A stretch of DNA of 39,772 bases from Streptomyces longispororuber. Lineage in GTDB: Bacteria > Actinomycetota > Actinomycetes > Streptomycetales > Streptomycetaceae. Positions within the stretch are counted from its first letter, which is position 1. Every line of letters starts with the position of its first letter. The notes beneath the pieces are model-generated. The model was not told the DNA's origin and searched no databases. It saw only the letters and a program-made list of their open reading frames with translations. A program made the position numbers and the translations under genes. The stretch lies in NCBI RefSeq assembly GCF_014656095.1, contig NZ_BNBT01000071.1, forward strand, positions 1-39,772, written 5' to 3'. Shown one piece after another: positions 24,186 to 32,127 of this stretch.

Positions 24186-25421
24186 TCAGCGGCGCACGAC
24201 CATCACGGAGTTGAAGCCGCCGTAGCCACGGGCCACGACGAGGGCGTACGTCAGGGAACACTCCCGCGGCTGGTCGAGGACCAGGTCGATCAGGTCTCCG
24301 TACGCGGGGGAGGTGACGTTCACCGTGGGCGGCACGACCTCGTCGCGCAGCGCCAGCAGTGCCGTCGCCAGGTCGAGCGAGGCGCCCCCGGCGAGGAGGC
24401 GTCCCGTCATGGACTTGGGTGCGGTGACCGGCACGCCGCGCGGCCCGAACACCGCGGCCAGCGCCTCGGCCTCCTGCCGGTCGAGGTCCGGCACCCCGGA
24501 CGCGTCGGCGAACACCACGTCGATGTCACCGGCGCCGACCCGGGCCTGGTCGAGTGCCGCCTCGATGGCCCGGCGCAGCCCCGGCTCCCGCCCTGACCCG
24601 GGACGCGGGTCGAACGTCGAGGCGTGCCCGACGACGGCCCCGTAGCGCTTCCGCGCCCCGCGCCGTTCCGCCGCCTCCGGGTCCTCCAGGACGAGGAGCG
24701 CGCCGCCCTCGCCGGGCACGTGACCCGACGCGTCGGTGTCGAAGGGCAGATAGGCGCGGTCCGGGTCGGCGACAGTCGACAGCCGCCCGGAGCGGGACAT
24801 GCAGAGCCAGCCCCAGGGGCACAGCGCGCTGTCCACACCGCCCGCGAGCATGTGGGGAGTGCCCTGGTCGATGTGACGGCCGGCCTTGGCGACCGCGTCG
24901 AGGCCGCCGGCCTGCTCGGTGACGACGGCCGAGCTGGCGCCGCGCATGCCGTGGCGGATGGAGATCTGGCCGGTGTTGACCGGGTAGAACCAGGCGAACG
25001 CCTGGTACGAGCTGACGTAGGCGCCGCCCTTGCTCCACAGCGCCTCCATCTCGCGCTGACCGAACTCCATGCCGCCCGCCGACGCCGCCGTCACCACGCC
25101 CACCGCGAAGTCCGGCAGGGAGCGAGGGTCGAGGTCCGCGTCGGCGAGGGTCTGCTCGGCCGCGACGAGCGCCAGGCGGGTCATGCGGTCGGTCTGCGGG
25201 ACCAGGCGGCTGGGCAGGTGCTCGGCGGGGTCGAACCCTTTGATCTCGCCGCCGATGCCGGAGGCGTACCCGTCCGTGTCGAACCGTGAGATCTCCCCGA
25301 TGCCGCTGCTGCCCGCGAGGACGGCCTTCCAGTACGCCTCGACACCGATGCCGTTGGGGGAGACGACGCCGACCCCCGTGACCACGGGCGCGCTGGCCCC
25401 GTCGCGCCGGTTCACGCTCAT
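24186..25421 (-). CDS. Chain length factor, KS-beta of type II PKS (411 aa)
   Basis: Partner of KS-alpha; the heterodimer fixes the number of extensions. The fold is ketosynthase but the nucleophile Cys is Gln170 (VVTEQAGGLDA), the hallmark of a CLF. Other family blocks are VVTGVGVVSPNGIG, FYPVNTGQISIRHGMRG, PFDTDASGHVPGEGGALLVL and KSMTGRLLAGGASLDLATALL. ATG at 25421 overlaps the KS stop as ATGA, so the pair is made in equal amounts. Chain length cannot be told by eye; the deduced carboxamide starter and CerJ-like partner suggest a decaketide, as inference. Confidence 0.97.
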   Translation of the reverse strand: MSVNRRDGASAPVVTGVGVVSPNGIGVEAYWKAVLAGSSGIGEISRFDTDGYASGIGGEIKGFDPAEHLPSRLVPQTDRMTRLALVAAEQTLADADLDPRSLPDFAVGVVTAASAGGMEFGQREMEALWSKGGAYVSSYQAFAWFYPVNTGQISIRHGMRGASSAVVTEQAGGLDAVAKAGRHIDQGTPHMLAGGVDSALCPWGWLCMSRSGRLSTVADPDRAYLPFDTDASGHVPGEGGALLVLEDPEAAERRGARKRYGAVVGHASTFDPRPGSGREPGLRRAIEAALDQARVGAGDIDVVFADASGVPDLDRQEAEALAAVFGPRGVPVTAPKSMTGRLLAGGASLDLATALLALRDEVVPPTVNVTSPAYGDLIDLVLDQPRECSLTYALVVARGYGGFNSVMVVRR

Positions 25422-26701
25422 GCCGCCGCCCTTTCCGGCGCGGTCAGCACGATCGCGCTCTGGAAGCCGCCGAACCCGCTCGCCACGCTCAGCACCGTGT
25501 CGCAGCGCTGCTCGCGCGCCGTGACCGGCACGTAGTCCAGGTCGCAGTCGGGGTCGGGCTCGTGCAGGTTGGCCGTCGGCGGGATCACCCCGTGCTCGAT
25601 GGCCAGGACGGAGGCGGCCACCTCCAGGGAGCAGATCGCGCCCAGCGAGTGCCCGATCATCGACTTGATGGAGCTGATCGGCGTCGCGTACGCGTGCTCG
25701 CCGAGGCTGCGCTTGTACGCCATGGTCTCGTGCAGGTCGTTCTGTTTCGTGGACGAGCCGTGGGCGTTGATGTAGTCGAGGTCCCCGGGGTTGACCCGGG
25801 CCCGGTCGAGGGCCGTGGTGATGGCCTCGGCCAGTTCGCGGCCGTCGGCGCGCAGCCCGGTCATGCTGTACGCGTTGGCCCGTGTCGCGTGCCCGGAGAT
25901 CTCCGCGTAGACGTGTGCGCCCCGGCGCCGCGCGTGCCCGTACTCCTCGAGCACCAGGATGGCCGTGCCCTCGCCGAGCGCGAAGCCGTTGCGGGTGCGG
26001 TCGAAGGGCCGCGACGCGGTCCCGGGATCGTCGTTGCGGGGCGTCGTCGCCCGGATCGCGTCGAAGCAGGCCACCGTGATGGGCGAGATCGCAGCGTCGG
26101 AGGCGCCGCTGAGCATCACGTCGGCGGTGCCGTCGGCGACCAGGTCGGCGGCGTGGCCGAGTACGTCGATCCCCGACGTGCACCCGGTCGACACCACGCC
26201 CACCGGACCCTGCGCGTCCACGATCCATGCCAGTTCGGCGGCCATCGACGACGGCGCGAAGTAGTCGTAGAGGTACGGCGAGCCGTGCGCGTCGTCGACG
26301 TGCCACTTCTTGCCCTCGTCGCTGACGACGGCGTACTCGTGGTCCAGGCTCTGCGTCATCCCGCAGGCCGTGCCCACCATCACTCCGGTGCGGTACGGGT
26401 CGCTCACGCCGAGCACTCCGCTGTCGGCGAGCGCCTCCCGCGCCGCCACCACCGCGAACTGGGTCGTCCGGTCCCAGGCCCGGATCTCCCGTTGGCTCAG
26501 CCCCGAGGCCACCGGATCGAAGTCGCACTCCGCCGCGACCCTGGAGCGGAAGGCGCTCGCATCGAACTGGGAGATCGTCCGCGTGGCCGTCCGCCCCGCG
26601 GTGAGCAGCTCCCAGTACTGCTTGGTCCCGATCCCGCCGGGCGCGACCACACCTATCCCGGTCACCACGACGCGCCGCCGGTCACCGTCTCTCGTTGGCA
26701 C
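25418..26701 (-). CDS. Ketosynthase alpha of type II PKS (427 aa)
   Basis: Catalyses decarboxylative condensation of malonyl units into the poly-beta-ketone. Cys174 in VSTGCTSGID, His314 in INAHGSSTKQND, Lys346 and His351 in SSIKSMIGHSLGA complete the active site; GTACGMTQSLDHEY and RPFDRTRNGFALGEG are also typical. The GTG at 26701 gives MPTRDGDRRRVVVTGIGVVA and follows GGGGAG by 7 bases; an open frame further upstream lacks family resemblance. First gene of the operon KS-CLF-ACP-amidotransferase and the right-hand end of the cluster, with a palindrome just upstream. Confidence 0.97.
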   Translation of the reverse strand: MPTRDGDRRRVVVTGIGVVAPGGIGTKQYWELLTAGRTATRTISQFDASAFRSRVAAECDFDPVASGLSQREIRAWDRTTQFAVVAAREALADSGVLGVSDPYRTGVMVGTACGMTQSLDHEYAVVSDEGKKWHVDDAHGSPYLYDYFAPSSMAAELAWIVDAQGPVGVVSTGCTSGIDVLGHAADLVADGTADVMLSGASDAAISPITVACFDAIRATTPRNDDPGTASRPFDRTRNGFALGEGTAILVLEEYGHARRRGAHVYAEISGHATRANAYSMTGLRADGRELAEAITTALDRARVNPGDLDYINAHGSSTKQNDLHETMAYKRSLGEHAYATPISSIKSMIGHSLGAICSLEVAASVLAIEHGVIPPTANLHEPDPDCDLDYVPVTAREQRCDTVLSVASGFGGFQSAIVLTAPERAAA

Positions 26702-26728
26702 TGTCTCTCCCCACCTCCACGCTGGCCA

Positions 26729-26744
26729 CCCGCACATGTGCGGG
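26729..26744. promoter_or_regulatory. Perfect 16-bp palindrome upstream of KS-alpha
   Basis: CCCGCACATGTGCGGG is a perfect palindrome 28 bases before the KS start, flanked by GGCCA on one side and CCACC on the other. It is in the leader or core promoter of the PKS operon. As a palindromic operator it could bind a dimeric repressor or activator; as RNA it would form a hairpin close to the ribosome site. TCGAGCG and TCGAGCC stand nearby (26759-26778) but 13, not 11, bases apart. Confidence 0.6.
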
Positions 26745-26889
26745 CCACCGTGGCAGTGTCGAGCGACGCGTTCGAGCCACTTTGGAGGCTCAGCCGAGGG
26801 GGCCGGGGCCCGGTCCTGTCCCTCGCGGGACAGCCGTGCCGGAGCCGCGGCCCCGACCCACCGGACGCTCACCAGCCGCGGAACACACA

Positions 26890-26920
26890 AGGGCCGGTGA
26901 TCACTGAGATCACCGGCCCT
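26890..26920 (-). terminator. Terminator of tRNA-Arg
   Basis: AGGGCCGGTGATC (26890-26902) and GATCACCGGCCCT (26908-26920) form a perfect 13-bp stem with a 5-base loop. It lies 35 bases beyond the 3' end of the tRNA gene on the minus strand and would shield the PKS operon from tRNA read-through. Confidence 0.82.
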
Positions 26921-26954
26921 CGGCCTGCTGCTGATACATCCGAGCCGGATGCCG

Positions 26955-27027
26955 TGCCCCCGGCAGGATTCGAACCTGCGACACCCGCTTTAGGAGAGCG
27001 GTGCTCTATCCCCTGAGCTACGAAGGC
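26955..27027 (-). tRNA. tRNA-Arg(CCU)
   Basis: Read on the minus strand, the 73-base sequence folds as a full cloverleaf: acceptor GCCTTCG with CGGGGGC (two G-U pairs), D-arm with AGCTCAGGGGATAGAGC, anticodon stem CCGCT/AGCGG with loop CTCCTAA, hence anticodon CCT, and T-arm GCAGGTTCGAATCCTGC. Discriminator A; CCA is not encoded. It reads the rare arginine codon AGG. It marks the boundary between the biosynthetic cluster and chromosomal genes. Such tRNA 3' ends are common integration sites, but I see no second copy of its 3' end here. Confidence 0.97.
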
Positions 27028-27265
27028 GTGCCGTCCGTAGGGGGACGGCTTTGGACAGGGTAGCCGATGGTGTGCCGGGGGTGCCTCGGGGTGGGGGCGG
27101 GCGGGGGTGGGGCGGGCAGCGGGTGGGCGGCGGTCTTGTGTGCGGAGTGTTCCGGGGCGTGAACTGTAGGTGAGTGGTGTGGTGGGGTCCGGGGCCTTCC
27201 AGGCGTGGCTGTCGGCAGCCCCCGGTGGGAGTGCTTCCGGTAGGCCGGGCGGGCGGGAGGGGGCG

Positions 27266-28444
27266 GTGGAGGTGGCGAAGGGGCCGGTGGTGGTGGTTGG
27301 TGGGGGTGTGATGGGGGTGGCTGTCGCGTTTCATCTGGCTGAGGCCGGGGTGCGGGACGTTGTCGTGGTGGAGCGGGGGGTGCTCGGGGGCGGGAGCTCG
27401 GGGAAGCCCATCGGTGGGGTGCGGGCTCAGTTCTCCGATCCGGTGAACGTGGCGTTGGGTGCGCGGAGCCTGCGGGCCTATGGGGAGTTCGGGCGGCGGC
27501 CCGGTGGGGACATCGGGCTGCGGAGGGTCGGGTATCTGTTCCTGCTGGATCGGGAGCAGGATGTGGCCGCCTTCACCGCGGGTGTCGAGGTGCAGGCGCG
27601 GATGGGCGTGCGCAGTCGCGTCGTCGGGCCCGAGGAGGCCGGGGCGCTGTGTCCGTACGTGCGGACGGAGGGGCTGCTCGCCGGGGTGTACTCCGCCGGG
27701 GACGGGCACGCCCGGCCGGGGGCCGTCGTCGCCGGGTACGCGCGGGCCGCCGCCGCGCTCGGGGTCTCGTTCCGTACGGGGGTCCGGGTCACCGGGATGG
27801 AGCTGGACGGCGGGCGCGTCGCCGCCGTGCGGACCGATCACGGGGTGATCCCGTGCGGCGCCGTCGTGTGCGCCGCCGGGGCCTGGTCCGCCGCCGTCGG
27901 GGACATGGCGGGGGTCGAGCTGCCCGTGCGGCCGCTGCGGCGGCAGATCGCGTTCACCGCGCCGCTCGTGCCGCCCCCGCCCCGTACCCCGTTCACCATC
28001 GACTTCTCCTCCACCGCCTACTTCCACAACGGCGACGGCGGCGCGCTGCTCATCGGGCTCGCCGACCCCCGGCAGGAGGAGGGGTTCGACACGTCGTGGA
28101 CGGACGACTGGGTGGAGCTGTTCCGGGCGGTCGCGCGGCGGCGGATGCCCGCGCTCGCCGGGGTCGACGTGGTGGGCGGCTGGGCCGGGCTCTACGAAGT
28201 CACGCCCGACCGCAACGCCCTCATCGGGCGCGACCCCCGCGTCCCCAACTTCCTGTACGCCACCGGGTTCTCGGGACACGGGTTCCTCCAGGCCCCGGCC
28301 GTCGGCGAGGTCGTTCGCGATCTTTATCTGGAGCGGGAGCCCGTCGTCGACGTCAGCGCGTTGAGCGCGGAGCGGTTCCGTGCCGGGGGCGGAGCCGGGG
28401 CGGGGGCTGAAGCCGCCAGGAGGCCCGAGATCCATGTGGTGTGA
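27266..28444 (+). CDS. FAD-dependent amine oxidase of the DAO/sarcosine oxidase family (392 aa)
   Basis: Oxidises an amino or imino acid using FAD. The dinucleotide loop is VVVVGGGVMGVAVAFHLAEAG near the N-terminus with the acidic strand end VVVVERG, then GSSGKPIGGVRAQFSD, CGAVVCAAGAWS in the middle and VGGWAGLYEVTPDRNALIG near the C-terminus as in family members. The neighbours HglS and antiquitin-type dehydrogenase suggest L-pipecolate oxidase (AmaA-like) or another lysine-pathway oxidase; sarcosine or proline-type substrates remain possible. GTG at 27266 follows GGAGG by 7 bases and is preferred over the GTG-type start at 27170, which adds 32 non-conserved residues. Confidence 0.78.
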   Translation: MEVAKGPVVVVGGGVMGVAVAFHLAEAGVRDVVVVERGVLGGGSSGKPIGGVRAQFSDPVNVALGARSLRAYGEFGRRPGGDIGLRRVGYLFLLDREQDVAAFTAGVEVQARMGVRSRVVGPEEAGALCPYVRTEGLLAGVYSAGDGHARPGAVVAGYARAAAALGVSFRTGVRVTGMELDGGRVAAVRTDHGVIPCGAVVCAAGAWSAAVGDMAGVELPVRPLRRQIAFTAPLVPPPPRTPFTIDFSSTAYFHNGDGGALLIGLADPRQEEGFDTSWTDDWVELFRAVARRRMPALAGVDVVGGWAGLYEVTPDRNALIGRDPRVPNFLYATGFSGHGFLQAPAVGEVVRDLYLEREPVVDVSALSAERFRAGGGAGAGAEAARRPEIHVV

Positions 28445-28548
28445 CGTTCCCGCGGGGCCCTCGGTGGCCGCCCGGTGGCTTCCCGCCGCCCCCGGCAGGC
28501 CCGTACGCGTCTCCGTCCGCCGCCCGACCCGTGAGAGGTGAACGTCCC

Positions 28549-30021
28549 ATGGCCGACGACGACCACCGCCACCCCTGGCAGCTCCGCGCCGCCTTCGCCG
28601 CCCGGCTCTCGGACATGTACGGGCGCGAGGTCCCCGCGTACGGCACGCTCGTCGACGTCTCGCGCGAGGTGAACCAGGACGTGCTGCGGGCCCGTGGCGC
28701 CGACGCCGAGCGGCTCGGGTCCATCGGGCGGGTGACGGCCGAGCGGCATGGCGCGATCCGGGTCGGGACTCCGGAGGAGCTGAGTCAAGTCGCCCGGATC
28801 TTCGGCGCCTTGGGGATGCGGCCCGTCGGGTTCTACGATCTGCGCGAGGCCGCGGGCAGTGCCGTGCCCGTCGTGTCCACCGCCTTCCGGCCCGTGGCGG
28901 CGGACGAGCTGGCCCGCAACCCGTTCCGCGTCTTCACGTCGCTGCTCACCCCCGCCGACCCGCGGTTCTTCGAGCCCGGGCTGCGCGCGCGCCTTGAGCG
29001 GTTCCTCGCCGCGCGGGAGCTGTTCCCGCGCGAGCTGCTCGTCCTCGCCGACCGGGCCGAGGCCGAGGACGGTCTTTCCGGTGCGGACGCCGAGCGGTTC
29101 CTCACCCTGGCCGTGCGGTCCTTCCAGTTGTCCGCCGAGCCGATCGACAGGGGCTGGTACGAGGAGCTGGCCCGGGTCTCCGCCGTCGCCGCCGACATCG
29201 GCGGCGTCCGCAGCACGCACCTCAACCACCTCACGCCGCGCGTCCTCGACATCGACGAGCTGTACCGGCGCATGACCGCCCGCGGCATCAAGATGATCGA
29301 CACCGTGCAGGGCCCGCCCGCCTGGGACGGGCCCGACGTACTGCTGCGGCAGACGTCGTTCCGCGCGCTCGACGAGCCGCGCGCGATGCGGGAGGCCGAC
29401 GGCAGGGTGGTCAGCGGGTCGCTGCGGGTGCGGTTCGGGGAGGTCGAGGCCCGCGGGATCGCCCTCACCCGGGCCGGGCGCGCCCTGTACGACGACCTGC
29501 TCGACCAGGTCGACGCCCGCCGCCCGGCCACCCCCGCCGAGCGTACGGCCGTCGCCCGCGAGGTGTGGGCCGCGCACCTGCCCCGCACGGAGCGCGGGCT
29601 CGCCGAGCGCGGGCTCGGCCACTTCACGTACCACGTGGTGGACGGCCGGCCCCGCGACGGTTCCGCCCCGCCCGCCACCCTCGGCGCTCTCCTCGACGGG
29701 GGCTGGGTGCGGGCCGAGCCCGTGGTGTACGAGGACTTCCTGCCCCGGTCCGCCGCGGGGATCTTCCAGTCCAATCTGCGCGAAGCGGGGGTGCGGACTC
29801 GGGACGACGGGCGGGAGGGGGTGGCTTACGACAGCGCGTGGCTGTCGGGGGCTGTGGGGCGGGCCGTGCTTGATCCCTTCGGGTTGTACGGGGCCGAGGA
29901 GCGGCTTTCCCTTGAGCGGGTGGGGCGGGAGCTGGGGCTCCCTGGCCTCACGCCCGGGGCCGCGCCCGGGGCCGCGCCCGGCTCCGCGCCGGCCTCCGCG
30001 CCGGGGGGCCGGGCCCCCTGA
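28549..30021 (+). CDS. hglS: 2-oxoadipate dioxygenase/decarboxylase, HglS (DUF1338) family (490 aa)
   Basis: Fe(II) enzyme that turns 2-oxoadipate into D-2-hydroxyglutarate in lysine catabolism. Family blocks are visible: an N-terminal VDVSREVNQDVL segment, the first metal-His region AERHGAIRVG, RPVGFYDLREA, the second metal-His region RSTHLNHLTPRVLDIDELY, and GPPAWDGPDVLLRQTSFRAL. VOC-like fold. The ATG at 28549 has GAGAGG about 10 bases upstream. The last 30 residues are a Pro/Ala/Gly-rich tail with repeats of A-P-G, not part of the family domain. It follows the FAD oxidase gene by about 100 bases and shares its direction with the aldehyde dehydrogenase. Confidence 0.88.
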   Translation: MADDDHRHPWQLRAAFAARLSDMYGREVPAYGTLVDVSREVNQDVLRARGADAERLGSIGRVTAERHGAIRVGTPEELSQVARIFGALGMRPVGFYDLREAAGSAVPVVSTAFRPVAADELARNPFRVFTSLLTPADPRFFEPGLRARLERFLAARELFPRELLVLADRAEAEDGLSGADAERFLTLAVRSFQLSAEPIDRGWYEELARVSAVAADIGGVRSTHLNHLTPRVLDIDELYRRMTARGIKMIDTVQGPPAWDGPDVLLRQTSFRALDEPRAMREADGRVVSGSLRVRFGEVEARGIALTRAGRALYDDLLDQVDARRPATPAERTAVAREVWAAHLPRTERGLAERGLGHFTYHVVDGRPRDGSAPPATLGALLDGGWVRAEPVVYEDFLPRSAAGIFQSNLREAGVRTRDDGREGVAYDSAWLSGAVGRAVLDPFGLYGAEERLSLERVGRELGLPGLTPGAAPGAAPGSAPASAPGGRAP

Positions 30022-30551
30022 GCCCCTGCGGGCTTCCGCCCGGGCCCGTGCACCCTGAGCCCCCGTGACCTCAAGGCCTGGGGGCTGCGCCCCCTCGCCC
30101 CCCGATCGCGCTCCGCGCTCGTCCTCAAACGCCGGACGGGCTGATTTATCCCGCTCGCCGCCATGATTCGCCGCCGGACGCCGTCATGATCCGCCGTACG
30201 CCGCCGTACGCCGCCGAACAAGCTGAGCCCGTTCGCTACCAGGCACCACGCCACCAGAGGCCACCGGCCACCACCAGACGGCACCAGACACCACCACACC
30301 ACCAGAGGCCCCAGAAGCCACCGGCCACCACGGGACGCCACCGGCCACCACCAGACGACACCACGGCACCAGGCACCACCACACCACCAGAGGCCCCAGA
30401 CACCACCGGCCACCACCAGACGGCACCACGCCACCAGAGGCCACCGGCCACCACCAGACCGCACCACGCCACCAGAGGCCACCGGCCACCCCCAGTCACC
30501 ACCGGACACCACCGGACAAACCGACTCTCCCGACGCCCCGAGGAGCCCTCG
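30022..30551. repeat. Intergenic region with dispersed repeat and 38-bp GC-rich array
   Basis: No gene is supported in these 530 bases. Near 30115-30147 lies a sequence containing CTCAAACGCCGGACGGGCTG, which I recognise as a common Streptomyces intergenic repeat often found with nearby GGGGCTGCGCCCC-type inverted repeats (here around 30088). From 30243 to about 30515 comes a run of CCACC-rich sequence in which a unit of about 38 bases recurs: starts at 30243 and 30281 and again at 30423 and 30461, with partial copies between. Both strands stay open but translate to His/Pro/Thr or Trp/Gly/Val monotony. AGGAG at 30541 belongs to the next gene. Confidence 0.75.
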
Positions 30552-32093
30552 ATGTCCCTCCCCGCCACCGACACCCTCCGCTCCCGCGCCCTCGCCGCCC
30601 TCTCCCGGATCGGCGTGGCTCTCCCCGAGGGCGACGGGATGCACGCCCGTACCCCGATCACCGGCGAGCGGCTGTTCCCGCTCGCCGGGCCCGCGGCCGT
30701 GGCCGGGGACGTCGACGAAGCCGTCGGCGCCGCTCACGAGGCCTTCCGTGCGTGGCGGGTCGTGCCGGCGCCGCGGCGGGGGGAACTGGTGCGGCGGCTC
30801 GGGGAGTTGCTGCGGGCGCACCAGGACGACCTCGCCGACCTCGTCACCGTGGAGGTGGGGAAGATCCGCTCGGAGGCGCTCGGCGAGGTGCGGGAGATGA
30901 TCGACGTGTGCGACTTCGCGGTCGGGCTCTCGCGGCAGCTCTACGGGCGCACCATCGCCTCCGAGCGGCCCGGGCACCGGCTCGCGGAGACCTGGCACCC
31001 GCTCGGCGTCGTCGGCGTGATCTCCGCGTTCAACTTCCCCGCCGCCGTCTGGTCGTGGAACACCGCCGTCGCCCTGGTCTGCGGCGACACCGTGGTGTGG
31101 AAGCCGTCCGAGCTGACGCCGCTGGTCTCGCTGGCGTGCGCGCGGCTGCTGGAGCGCGCCGCCGCGGACGTGGGCGCCCCGGCGGACGTGCACCGGCTGC
31201 TGCTCGGGGGGCGGGCGGTGGGGGAGCGCCTCGTGGACGACCCGCGGGTCGCGCTCGTCAGCGCCACCGGCTCGACGCGCATGGGGCGCGAGGTCGGGCC
31301 GCGGGTCGCCGCCCGCTTCGGGCGCTCGCTGCTCGAACTGGGCGGTAACAACGCCGCCGTCGTCGCGCCCTCCGCCGACCTCGACCTCACCGTACGGAGC
31401 GTCGTGTTCGCCGCCGCGGGCACGGCGGGCCAGCGGTGCACCACGCTGCGCCGCCTGATCGTCCACCGGGACGTGGCGGAGACGCTGCTCGGGCGGCTCG
31501 TGGACGCGTACCGGAAGCTGCCGGTCGGGGACCCCTTCGACGAGGGCACGCTCGTCGGGCCGCTCATCTCACCGACCGCCCTCGACCGCATGCGGCAGGC
31601 GCTCGCCCGGGCCCGGGAGGAGGGCGGCGAGGTCCTCGTGGGCGGCGGGCGGCGCCTCGCCGACGTCGCGCCCGGGGCGGCGTACGTGGAGCCCGCCGTC
31701 GTCCGTGTCGGCGAAACCGGCCGGAGCGCGCAGTCCGGCGTCGTGCGCGAGGAGACCTTCGCGCCCCTGCTGTACGTGCTGACGTACGACCGGTTCGAGG
31801 AGGCCGTCGCGCTCCACAACGACGTGCCGCAAGGGCTGTCGTCCAGCGTGTTCACGCGCGACCAGCGCGAGGCCGAGCTGTTCCTGTCCGCCGAGGGCTC
31901 CGACTGCGGCATCGTCAACGTCAACATCGGTACGTCGGGCGCGGAGATCGGCGGCGCCTTCGGCGGCGAGAAGGAGACGGGCGGAGGCCGGGAGTCCGGT
32001 TCCGACGCGTGGCGCGCGTACATGCGGTCCGCCACGAACACCGTCAACTACTCGGGCGGCCTCGCCCTCGCGCAGAACGTCAGCTTCCTGTGA
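30552..32093 (+). CDS. amaB: Antiquitin-type aldehyde dehydrogenase, probable L-piperidine-6-carboxylate dehydrogenase (513 aa)
   Basis: Oxidises 2-aminoadipate semialdehyde, in equilibrium with piperideine-6-carboxylate, to 2-aminoadipate. The ALDH7 hallmarks are GVISAFNFPAAVWSWNTAVA, the NAD loop SATGSTRMGREV, the glutamate ELGGNNAAVVAPSADLDL and the catalytic Cys in GTAGQRCTTLRRL, near residue 296. Length 513 is normal. ATG at 30552 has AGGAG 6 bases upstream; the frame is open back to 30186 through the repeat array but that extension is low-complexity. With HglS and the FAD oxidase it makes a lysine-to-2-oxoglutarate set, though the 2-aminoadipate aminotransferase is not here. Confidence 0.9.
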   Translation: MSLPATDTLRSRALAALSRIGVALPEGDGMHARTPITGERLFPLAGPAAVAGDVDEAVGAAHEAFRAWRVVPAPRRGELVRRLGELLRAHQDDLADLVTVEVGKIRSEALGEVREMIDVCDFAVGLSRQLYGRTIASERPGHRLAETWHPLGVVGVISAFNFPAAVWSWNTAVALVCGDTVVWKPSELTPLVSLACARLLERAAADVGAPADVHRLLLGGRAVGERLVDDPRVALVSATGSTRMGREVGPRVAARFGRSLLELGGNNAAVVAPSADLDLTVRSVVFAAAGTAGQRCTTLRRLIVHRDVAETLLGRLVDAYRKLPVGDPFDEGTLVGPLISPTALDRMRQALARAREEGGEVLVGGGRRLADVAPGAAYVEPAVVRVGETGRSAQSGVVREETFAPLLYVLTYDRFEEAVALHNDVPQGLSSSVFTRDQREAELFLSAEGSDCGIVNVNIGTSGAEIGGAFGGEKETGGGRESGSDAWRAYMRSATNTVNYSGGLALAQNVSFL

Positions 32094-32127
32094 GGGCGAG
32101 CCGGGCCTCGCGGAGGCCCCCCGCAGC

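Noticed and set aside
26900..27016. Short open frame ending in a PAGFEPATPALGERCSIP-like peptide
   Set aside because: It is the well-known false translation of the antisense strand of a tRNA gene.
26955..27027. attL or attR of an integrated element at tRNA-Arg
   Set aside because: No integrase gene and no second copy of the tRNA 3' end were seen in the window.
30243..30515. CRISPR array
   Set aside because: Units are degenerate and adjoining with no unique spacers, and no cas gene is near.
30186..30551. N-terminal extension of the aldehyde dehydrogenase through the repeat array
   Set aside because: Translation is His/Pro/Thr low complexity, and AGGAG plus ATG at 30552 give a normal-length enzyme.
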